The notes beneath the pieces are model-generated. The model was given only the letters and a program-made list of their open reading frames with translations, did no database searches and was not told the DNA's origin. Positions 33,222 to 39,247 of a stretch of 39,247 nt of DNA are shown here, in pieces. This DNA comes from Sulfurovum sp. (GTDB taxonomy: Bacteria > Campylobacterota > Campylobacteria > Campylobacterales > Sulfurovaceae). How positions within the stretch are numbered: the first letter of the stretch is position 1; the number at the start of each line of letters is the position of its first letter. The position numbers and the translations under genes are program-made. The stretch covers positions 1 through 39,247 of the forward strand of contig DYMX01000012.1 of assembly GCA_020721345.1 (NCBI GenBank), written 5' to 3'.

Positions 33222-34915
33222 TATTTATCCTTGTGTTCAAGTAGCATATTATACAAAGCTCCTCCGGTAGGAACCATTGGCAGAACATTTTCAAATCTAT
33301 TTATTGCTACATTCATAAAACAAACCTTATTTTGTTTTACTGCATCTTTAAGCGCCTCGTCAAACTCTTTTTTTGTGGTTACGTCATAACCTATGCCACC
33401 ACATGCCTCCGCTAAAGCTTTGAAATTTGGCTGAAAACTAAGATCCGTCTCGGAATATCTTTTGTCATAAAAGAATGTCTGCCACTGTCTAACCATTCCC
33501 AAAAAGTGATTATTGAGTATGATATTTATGACAGGAATATTATATTCCGCAGCTGTTATAAGTTCTTGCATATTCATCAAAATAGAACCATCTCCTGTGA
33601 AGTTTACAACGATCTTTTCAGGCACGCCTCTTTTTGCTCCGATGGCTGCCGGGAAGCCAAAGCCCATGGTGCCTAGACCGCCTGAGTTTATCCATTGTCG
33701 TGGTCGCTCAAACGGATAAAACTGCGCTGTCCACATTTGATGCTGTCCGACATCGGAAGTTATAATGGCATCTTTTCCTAAGATCTCTCCAACTCTTTGT
33801 ACAACCCATTGAGGCTTTAACACATCATCGCTGTCATCATACTTTAACGGATGAAGTTCGTTGTATCTTGCAAGTATCTCTCTCCATGCTTGGTATCTAT
33901 CCGGTTTAACGCTATGCTTTAATAGTGAGATCATTTTCTCTAAAACATCCGTTATAGATCCGACTATCGGATAATCAACATCAACAAGTTTACCTATATT
34001 CGCAGGGTCTATATCAACGTGGATAACATCTGCATATTTCGCAAATTCACTAAGCTTCCCAGTAACTCTGTCGTCAAATCTCGCACCCAACGAAATTATA
34101 AGATCTGTTTCACTCATGGCCATATTTGAAGAATAGTTACCATGCATTCCAAGCATTCCAAGCAACAATGGATTTTCATGCCCCATTACGCCTCTTGCCA
34201 TTAATGTTTCAACTGCCGGAATTTGCGCCAGCGCGGCAAGCTCCTTTACCAGTCCGCTTGCATTGCTAAGCACTACTCCTCCGCCTAGATAAAGCAAAGG
34301 TTTCTTGGCATCCAAAATAGCCTCTACAGCTTTTTTGATCTGTCTGTCATTGCCTTTGTATCTAGGTCTGTAAGTTGGCATATACACCTCTTTTGGATAT
34401 ACGAATTCTCCCATTTCAGCAGTAATGTCTTTTGGTATATCGACAAGTACGGGTCCCGGTCTGCCTGAAGCGGCTATATAAAAAGCCTCTTTCATTATCC
34501 TAGGAAGTTCTTCAAGTGATGCAACAAGATAGTTGTGTTTTGTGCATGGTCTCGATATACCCACTGCATCGATCTCTTGAAATCCATCGGTGCCGATGAG
34601 AGACAATGGTACTTGTCCTGATATAACAACAAGTGGGATAGAATCGGTAAAAGCCGTAGCGATCCCGGTAACAGCATTTGTAAATCCAGGTCCGCTCGTA
34701 ACCATGGCAACGCCAACCTTGCCTGTTGCTCTTGCATACCCATCTGCTGCGTGAACTGCAGCTTGCTCATGGCGAGTCAATATATGTTCAAATCCGTCTT
34801 GTTTATAGATCGCATCATATACATTCATTATAGCACCACCAGGGTAACCAAAAACTGTAGTTACACCCTCGGCGATGAGGGCTTCGCACACCATTTGTGC
34901 ACCACTCATTTTCAT
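33221..34915 (-). CDS. ilvB: Acetolactate synthase large (catalytic) subunit
   Basis: IlvB condenses pyruvate with pyruvate or 2-oxobutyrate using TPP, the first common step to valine, leucine and isoleucine. It shows 'FGYPGGAIMNVYDAIYK', the catalytic Glu in 'ILTRHEQAAVHAADGYARATGKVG', a FAD-binding middle domain, and the TPP motif 'NFTGDGSILMNMQELITAAEYNIPVINIILNN'. Length 564 aa is normal. GGAGA precedes the ATG, and TATAAT (34946-34951) lies upstream. Its 2-oxobutyrate substrate comes from IlvA, encoded 2.3 kb upstream on the same strand. Confidence 0.97.
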   Translation of the reverse strand: MKMSGAQMVCEALIAEGVTTVFGYPGGAIMNVYDAIYKQDGFEHILTRHEQAAVHAADGYARATGKVGVAMVTSGPGFTNAVTGIATAFTDSIPLVVISGQVPLSLIGTDGFQEIDAVGISRPCTKHNYLVASLEELPRIMKEAFYIAASGRPGPVLVDIPKDITAEMGEFVYPKEVYMPTYRPRYKGNDRQIKKAVEAILDAKKPLLYLGGGVVLSNASGLVKELAALAQIPAVETLMARGVMGHENPLLLGMLGMHGNYSSNMAMSETDLIISLGARFDDRVTGKLSEFAKYADVIHVDIDPANIGKLVDVDYPIVGSITDVLEKMISLLKHSVKPDRYQAWREILARYNELHPLKYDDSDDVLKPQWVVQRVGEILGKDAIITSDVGQHQMWTAQFYPFERPRQWINSGGLGTMGFGFPAAIGAKRGVPEKIVVNFTGDGSILMNMQELITAAEYNIPVINIILNNHFLGMVRQWQTFFYDKRYSETDLSFQPNFKALAEACGGIGYDVTTKKEFDEALKDAVKQNKVCFMNVAINRFENVLPMVPTGGALYNMLLEHKDK

Positions 34916-34945
34916 GGCATCTTCTCCAAAATATAATTTTCAATG

Positions 34946-34951
34946 ATTATA
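34946..34951 (-). promoter_or_regulatory. -10 box (TATAAT) for ilvBN
   Basis: TATAAT on the minus strand lies 30 bases before the ilvB ATG in the 54-base gap after the polymerase gene. I see no leader peptide or attenuator: the gap is too short for either. Confidence 0.45.
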
Positions 34952-34969
34952 ACAAAAAATTATTAGATT

Positions 34970-36256
34970 TCAATTATCCAGATAAATATCTTCACATCCG
35001 TATTTTATAGAATCTATGCCGTACTTTTCTCGAATATGCGTCATTTTTTGCGAAAGAAAAGCCAGTTTGTTATCATTCTCATACTCCAAAAGAGAAAGTG
35101 TTTTTGGATAAGCGCTATTGATAAAATTTGATGTATATAGGGTGATATAGTGGATTTTGTATCTTTTATGGATATCTACACGATCAAACATAAAAAGAGC
35201 TGTATCTATTAGATTTTTTTCACTAAATATTCTATACTTTCTTATAGACATAGACTCTTTTTGTGACTGTTCGTATCTTATTTTGATATAAAAAGATGTT
35301 GGATTGAGCTTAAGTTTCATGATCATATAGCTTAAATATCTAGAGAGTATCACGACTCTTCTTTTTATCTCACCTCTATCGTGAATGGCTTTAAAGTTTC
35401 TACTGATCCCAATAGACCTTCTATCTCTCGAAGCAGATACTTTTTCATTGTCCGTGCCGCATATTCTCTTATATAGATCATTGCCTATTTTGCCGTATTT
35501 CGTTATAACTCTTGGATTTACTTTTATCTCTTTTAATGTTCTAATACCCCTTGAATTTAACTCTTTTTGTATAGCTCTGCCGATTCCGGGAAAATCTTCA
35601 ACTGGTATTTCATCGGTAAATTTATCAGCTTCATCGCTGCTCACAACTCTTACGCCATAAGGTTTTATCTTGTCTGTGATCAGTTTAGCTATCCATTTTG
35701 ATCTGTTTGCTCCTATTGTTATGGGCAGATCAAATTTCTCCATGATCTCTTGTTGTAAATTTGTGATAAACCGGGGCGTATCTTCATCTTTTACCCAACC
35801 GTCCAAATCTCCAAAAAATTCATCGATCGAGTATTGCTCCAAGATTGGTATTTTGCTATGCAAAAACTCTTTTAATTTTTGTGATAACTGTTGATAAAAA
35901 AGATGATCGCTTGTGCTTACTTTTAAATGCGGGCACAGACAAAATGCCTCTTTTAGAGATGTGCCTGTTTGAATACCAAGTGCTTTTGCTTCATAGCTTT
36001 TAGCTATCACAATACCGCGTAGCACTCCGTCTTCATCTAAAAATTCATCTTTCCAGTCCTTGCAGGCTTTGTCTTTGAATTCCAAAACAGAGTTAAATGC
36101 GCCGCTGTCGCCTAGCAAAAATGCCTCTTTTTTGTGCTTAGAAAATATATTTTTATCGCTTCCTTTTGCTACGACAACGGGTATGTTTTTTAGGCTCTCA
36201 TTTCTTGTTCTCTCGGCACTTACAAAATAGCAATCCAAATCCAGATGAATTTTCAT
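34970..36256 (-). CDS. Y-family (DinB/UmuC-like) DNA polymerase with an N-terminal insertion
   Basis: This is a lesion-bypass polymerase. Catalytic residues are visible: D6 and D8 in 'HLDLDCYF', and D145/E146 in 'YSIDEFFGDL'; F11 is at the steric-gate position. The fingers, thumb ('VEDFPGIGRAIQKELNSRGI', an HhH motif) and little finger follow. Between the first strand pair and the 'RGIVIAKSYEAKALGIQTGTSLKEAFCLCP' segment lies an extra stretch of about 40 residues (roughly 33-78), including 'FSKHKKEAFLLGD', not found in E. coli DinB. At 428 aa it is longer than DinB (351). No beta-clamp motif is obvious at the C-terminus. TATAAT (36282-36287) gives it its own promoter; I see no LexA-type operator. 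Confidence 0.88.
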   Translation of the reverse strand: MKIHLDLDCYFVSAERTRNESLKNIPVVVAKGSDKNIFSKHKKEAFLLGDSGAFNSVLEFKDKACKDWKDEFLDEDGVLRGIVIAKSYEAKALGIQTGTSLKEAFCLCPHLKVSTSDHLFYQQLSQKLKEFLHSKIPILEQYSIDEFFGDLDGWVKDEDTPRFITNLQQEIMEKFDLPITIGANRSKWIAKLITDKIKPYGVRVVSSDEADKFTDEIPVEDFPGIGRAIQKELNSRGIRTLKEIKVNPRVITKYGKIGNDLYKRICGTDNEKVSASRDRRSIGISRNFKAIHDRGEIKRRVVILSRYLSYMIMKLKLNPTSFYIKIRYEQSQKESMSIRKYRIFSEKNLIDTALFMFDRVDIHKRYKIHYITLYTSNFINSAYPKTLSLLEYENDNKLAFLSQKMTHIREKYGIDSIKYGCEDIYLDN

Positions 36257-36281
36257 AAACAGTAGCTCTTTTTTAAAAGCT

Positions 36282-36287
36282 ATTATA
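36282..36287 (-). promoter_or_regulatory. -10 box (TATAAT) for the Y-family polymerase
   Basis: TATAAT on the minus strand lies 25 bases before the ATG at 36256, in the short gap after the ppx-like gene. No palindromic repressor site is visible around it. Confidence 0.4.
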
Positions 36288-36313
36288 GACGCAGATCTTA
36301 AATATCTTAAATT

Positions 36314-37225
36314 TTATGCCAAATTGTCATATTTCCGGCACTCTTCAAGAGCTACACCTTCCCTAAGACCGTCGTCAATAACGGTACACTCATCAAAACC
36401 TGCGCATTTCATGATAAATTCAAGTATCAAAACTCCTGTAGTTATCAAGTCTTCCCTGCCTACTCCAACGCTCTTTTTTCTTGCTTTTTCATCCATTATG
36501 AGCAGCCTATCAAATTCTATGTTTATATCATCAAGAGTTATTTTTACTCCATTTATCTTCTTTCTATCATAACTTTCATAATCCATACCAATTTTCATCG
36601 CAGCTATCGTAGTGGGAGTTCCTGCTGTCGCAACAAAGATTTCTATATCGCCAAAGCTATCTGTTGATGATCTGATAAACTCGGATATGCCAAAACTGTC
36701 TTTTTCAATTCTCTCTTTAATCTCATTTATACCATTGCATTGTTGTGTAAGTGTGACTATGCCTAAAGGAAAACTTTTTAATATATAACTCTCTCTATCA
36801 CAAAAAATAATCTCCGTTGAACCGCCGCCGATATCAACGAGTATAAAACCTTTATCAATGCCCAAGATATTTAGTCTGTGTTTTACGGCTAAAAGAGTCA
36901 GTCTTGCCTCCTCATCTCCGTCAATTACCTCAAATCCGATACCTGTTTTTTCTTTTATGGTATCTAAAACGATTTTAGAATTTCCGGCACTTCTAAGCGC
37001 CTCCGTGGTTACCGCTTTTACTGAACTATTTTTAAGATCATGCTTTGAGCCGATCTCTAAAATGCCGTCAATAATTCTCTTTATTGCATCATCGCTTATA
37101 TTGCCGGTGGTTGCTATTCCATCGGCTGACTTTACTATTATGCTCTCTTCAAAAACTATCTCTAATGTAGAGCAATCTATCGCAACGCATCTAAGCGTAT
37201 TGGAGCCGAGATCAAAAGCTATCAT
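36314..37225 (-). CDS. Ppx/GppA family phosphatase, short form
   Basis: This is a second Ppx/GppA-type ASKHA protein (303 aa). It shows 'IAFDLGSNTLRCVAIDC', 'AVTTEALRSAGNS', 'DGDEEARLTLLAV' and 'FILVDIGGGSTEIIFC', then 'VATAGTPTTIAAM'. It contains only the catalytic two-lobe domain and lacks the C-terminal HD-like domain of the 492-residue paralogue at 18185. Short forms may hydrolyse polyphosphate or pppGpp; substrate cannot be read. The start is ATG at 37225, sharing one base with the ilvA stop (TGATG), so it is translated with ilvA. Confidence 0.9.
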   Translation of the reverse strand: MIAFDLGSNTLRCVAIDCSTLEIVFEESIIVKSADGIATTGNISDDAIKRIIDGILEIGSKHDLKNSSVKAVTTEALRSAGNSKIVLDTIKEKTGIGFEVIDGDEEARLTLLAVKHRLNILGIDKGFILVDIGGGSTEIIFCDRESYILKSFPLGIVTLTQQCNGINEIKERIEKDSFGISEFIRSSTDSFGDIEIFVATAGTPTTIAAMKIGMDYESYDRKKINGVKITLDDINIEFDRLLIMDEKARKKSVGVGREDLITTGVLILEFIMKCAGFDECTVIDDGLREGVALEECRKYDNLA

Positions 37226-38436
37226 CAATGAACTTCTCTAAAACTAAATCCAGCCTCTTTTAGTTTGATTCTTATCTCTTCTTGATGCTCATCGCCTTTA
37301 GTTTCTAATGAAACGGATACATGGGCATCGCCAAACTCTAGGTCAATGGATGTTCTATCGTACCCTATCTGGACTATATTTGCTCCGACATTTTGAAGAA
37401 TTTCAGTAAACCTCATCAAAGCGCCCGGCTTATCTATCAAAGTAACCTTGAGTTTCATTTTTCGTCCACTCTTCATAAGACCTTTTTCTATGATAAGAGA
37501 AAGCATCGTGACATCTATATTTCCTCCGCTTACTACAATTGCGACATTTGAACCTTTCGGCAGATCTATTTTGCCATGCATTATTGCTGCAACTCCGACA
37601 GCTCCGGCACCCTCAACTAAAAGTTTTTGTTTTTCGAGTAAAAAAAGTATAGCATTTGCTATCTCGTCTTCACATACGGTTATCATCTGATCAACATTTT
37701 TTAGTATATACTCTAGTGTAAAAGGAGATGTGTCTCTTACTGCAATTCCATCTGCTATTGTTCTTACACTTAAGCTATCTATCGGTTTTTTTGCTTCAAA
37801 GGACTCCTTCATAGCAGGAGCACCCTCTGAGCTAACACCGATTATTTTTATATTCGGATTTAGTTCTTTTGCGACCATTGCAATTCCGCTTATGAGTCCA
37901 CCGCCCCCAACCGGAACGATAATAGCATCGAGATTATCTATTTCCTCAAACATTTCCAAAGCAATAGTACCCTGCCCAGCAATGACATCATCATCTGCAA
38001 ATGGATGAACAAATACAGCTCCGCATTCATTTGCGAATTCTACAGCTCTTTTATATGCTTCGTCATAGTTCAGCCCATGCAAAACGACCTCAGCCCCATA
38101 CTCCATTACCCCTTGTACTTTTGTGAGAGGTGTTGATTCGGGCATAACTATAGTTGCTTTGATGCCAAAATAATTGGCCGCAAATGCAACTCCTTGAGCA
38201 TGGTTTCCGGCACTTGCTGCTACCACATTGGCATTTTTATTTTCATTTACTACTAATGCTATTTTATTGAAAGCGCCTCTCAATTTAAACGAGCCCGTAA
38301 TTTGAAGGTTCTCTTTTTTAAGATATACATTGTATCCGCTTAATTTAGTAAGATTTGGCGCAAAAGAGAACGGAGTTTTATACACAACATTCCGAAGTCT
38401 TGATCCGGCATCTTTGAAACTTTCAAAGTTTAACAT
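37225..38436 (-). CDS. ilvA: Threonine ammonia-lyase (threonine dehydratase)
   Basis: IlvA deaminates threonine to 2-oxobutyrate, the entry to isoleucine. The PLP lysine is K51 in 'TGSFKLRGAFNK'; 'VAASAGNHAQGVAFAANYFG' and 'VPVGGGGLISGIAM' (phosphate-binding Gly loop) follow. The C-terminus carries one ACT-like domain ('LKVTLIDKPGALMRFTEILQNVGANIVQIGY'), giving 403 aa, the form I know from many non-enteric bacteria. Its start codon directly abuts a 118-bp inverted-repeat element that supplies the ribosome binding site AGAGG, so its expression signals are partly or wholly element-derived. Confidence 0.96.
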   Translation of the reverse strand: MLNFESFKDAGSRLRNVVYKTPFSFAPNLTKLSGYNVYLKKENLQITGSFKLRGAFNKIALVVNENKNANVVAASAGNHAQGVAFAANYFGIKATIVMPESTPLTKVQGVMEYGAEVVLHGLNYDEAYKRAVEFANECGAVFVHPFADDDVIAGQGTIALEMFEEIDNLDAIIVPVGGGGLISGIAMVAKELNPNIKIIGVSSEGAPAMKESFEAKKPIDSLSVRTIADGIAVRDTSPFTLEYILKNVDQMITVCEDEIANAILFLLEKQKLLVEGAGAVGVAAIMHGKIDLPKGSNVAIVVSGGNIDVTMLSLIIEKGLMKSGRKMKLKVTLIDKPGALMRFTEILQNVGANIVQIGYDRTSIDLEFGDAHVSVSLETKGDEHQEEIRIKLKEAGFSFREVH

Positions 38437-38438
38437 AA

Positions 38439-38556
38439 AGGGTACCTCTAAAAAATTAAATTTAACTCATAGAAGGAATAAATTTTGGATGAGATTTTAT
38501 TTAAAAATTTAAAGGACTAGCCAAAGCTAATTCAAAAAAATTTTTAGAGACACCCT
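38439..38556. mobile_element. 118-bp MITE-like element with terminal inverted repeats
   Basis: The ends are inverted repeats: AGGGTACCTCTAAAAAATT inward from 38439 and AGGGTGTCTCTAAAAATTT inward from 38556 on the other strand, matching at 16 of 19 positions. Both ends are flanked by TAA (38436-38438 and 38557-38559), as expected for a 3-bp target duplication such as the TNA of some IS5-family groups. There is no transposase, so this would be a non-autonomous miniature element. Its left end touches the ilvA start codon and contributes AGAGG eight bases before it. Confidence 0.55.
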
Positions 38557-38572
38557 TAAATTTTCCTATAAC

Positions 38573-38578
38573 TATAAT
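38573..38578 (+). promoter_or_regulatory. -10 box (TATAAT) for the CoA-binding protein gene
   Basis: TATAAT lies 43 bases before the ATG at 38622, just outside the MITE-like element. AAGGA (38611-38615) is the ribosome binding site. Confidence 0.45.
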
Positions 38579-38621
38579 CTGATAGAATTATATCAAACCA
38601 ATGTACAAATAAGGATTTAAT

Positions 38622-39047
38622 ATGGAGTGCGAATTTCCAACCGTAAACTGTGACCCTAAAGAGATGAAAGAGATATTTGGAAACACAAAAACGATTGCCG
38701 TTATCGGATGTTCTCCTAATTCTGACAAAGCAAGTAATATGGTGGCTTGCTATCTTCAAGGAGCAGGTTTTAAAGTAGTCCCTGTTTACCCAAAAGAAGA
38801 AACGATACTTGGCGAAAAAGTATATAGAAATCTAAGCGAAATACCTTTCAAAATAGATATGGTGGATATTTTTAGAAAGCCGGATGTGATAGCAAGTGTT
38901 ATTGACGAGTGCATCGCTAGAGGCGATGTTGGCTGTATATGGACACAGCTAGGCCTTGTAAATAATGAAGCCGCCCAAAAAGCTCAAGATGCCGGCATGA
39001 AAGTTGTGCAAAACAGATGCACGAAGATAGAGCATAAAAAGCTATAA
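38622..39047 (+). CDS. CoA-binding domain protein (YccU type)
   Basis: This 141-residue single-domain protein has the CoA_binding_2 Rossmann fold found in succinyl-CoA synthetase alpha and in YccU: 'KTIAVIGCSPNSDKASNMVACYLQGAGFKVVPVYP', 'VYRNLSEIPFKIDMVDIFRKPDV' and 'GCIWTQLGLVNNEAAQKAQDAGMKVVQNRCTKIEH'. It lacks the second catalytic domain of the synthetase, and its function in the cell is unknown; CoA binding is the family-level expectation. It has its own promoter and is followed by the repeat-like tail of the window. Confidence 0.9.
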   Translation: MECEFPTVNCDPKEMKEIFGNTKTIAVIGCSPNSDKASNMVACYLQGAGFKVVPVYPKEETILGEKVYRNLSEIPFKIDMVDIFRKPDVIASVIDECIARGDVGCIWTQLGLVNNEAAQKAQDAGMKVVQNRCTKIEHKKL

Positions 39048-39056
39048 TTATCAGCA

Positions 39057-39247
39057 AAAGCGGTCATGGTGAGTGAAGTATAGCGATCTACAAAACCTCT
39101 TATCCTTTATTTATTTCAAGATCTAAAATAAACAACTAACAATTAACGACCAACTTCTACTAATACAATGGAATAGAGAAATAGAGAAATAAGAAATAGG
39201 GGTCAGTCGCCACCTTGAAAAATCTTTGACAATGATACCAAATGTAA
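39057..39247 (+). repeat. Non-coding tail with repeat-like segments
   Basis: No gene is visible. Three parts stand out. First, GCGGTCATGGTGAGTGAAG then AGCGATCTAC (39060-39092) resembles dispersed intergenic repeats of the 'GATCGCTACGCTTCACTCACCATGACC' kind. Second, a short imperfect tandem run of AATAGAGA/AAATAAGA-like units (39171-39199). Third, GGGGTCAGTCGCCACCTTG (39199-39217), of the GGGGTCAG type I associate with flanks of REP-associated tyrosine transposase genes. The assignment of each is by resemblance only. Confidence 0.3.

Noticed and set aside
34751-34936. Possible leader peptide for ilvBN attenuation
   Set aside because: The 61-codon frame is on the opposite strand, and the true upstream gap is only 54 bases with no run of branched-chain codons and no hairpin pair.
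36263-36282. Hairpin (TAGCTTTT/AAGAGCTA-type arms) near the polymerase gene start, considered as a regulatory leader or SOS box
   Set aside because: It overlaps the -10 box, so it would be only partly transcribed, and it lacks any CTG-N10-CAG or GAAC-N4-GTTC type pattern.
38330-38512. 60-codon plus-strand frame spanning the ilvA start and the inverted-repeat element, considered as a transposase fragment
   Set aside because: Most of it lies antisense to ilvA, and the part inside the element shows no transposase motif such as DDE signature residues.

Overview
This window is chromosomal DNA from a low-GC member of the Campylobacterota (Epsilonproteobacteria), most likely an environmental, Sulfurimonas- or Sulfuricurvum-like lineage. 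I read this from protein character, from very short gene spacing, from AT-rich promoters that mostly show only a TATAAT box, and from gene orders I remember from Campylobacter: lpxC, a short tsaB-like gene, thrB, ylxR, infB, rbfA, rimP; leuS, lptE, folC; and plsY, folB, a CosR/HsrA-type regulator, ferredoxin, ppx. Species identity cannot be settled from the sequence alone.

Layout. Bases 1-80 hold only the 3' half of a tRNA-Met(CAU) gene, which looks like the attachment-site scar of a mobile element lying to the left. Bases 237-4065 (+) carry an RhlE-like RNA helicase, a YaiI-family protein, a beta-propeller-like lipoprotein and serS. Bases 4062-14779 (-) are a packed block: nadA, nadC, then lpxC, tsaB-like, thrB, ylxR, infB, rbfA, rimP, ribD, ubiE, xseA. 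Bases 14875-19663 (+) carry plsY, folB, a two-component pair, a 2[4Fe-4S] ferredoxin and a long Ppx/GppA protein. bamA stands alone on the minus strand behind a shared bidirectional terminator. tyrA (+) is followed by a short, probably decayed ORF. Bases 23167-38436 (-) are a second long block: ilvA, ppx-like, a Y-family polymerase, ilvB, ilvN, lpxD, a 76-residue unknown, leuS, lptE, folC, an M23 peptidase, a bactofilin and mfd. A CoA-binding protein gene (+) and a 200-base repeat-like tail close the window.

Function. Almost everything is core: translation (serS, leuS, infB, rimP, rbfA), the cell envelope (lpxC, lpxD, lptE, bamA, plsY, M23 peptidase with bactofilin), amino acids (thrB, ilvA, ilvBN, tyrA), cofactors (nadA, nadC, ribD, folB, folC, ubiE) and DNA maintenance (mfd, xseA, Y-family polymerase).

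Most interesting points. (1) The response regulator at 15891-16562 has the DNA-binding domain of the orphan regulators HsrA (Helicobacter) and CosR (Campylobacter), but keeps an intact phosphoacceptor aspartate and overlaps a complete histidine kinase gene, so it may be the ancestral two-component form of a regulator known as phosphorylation-independent. (2) A 118-bp MITE-like element with a TAA target duplication sits exactly at the ilvA start codon and supplies its ribosome binding site. (3) The tRNA half-gene marks an island edge. I saw no CRISPR array, complete insertion sequence, defence cassette or secondary-metabolite cluster.
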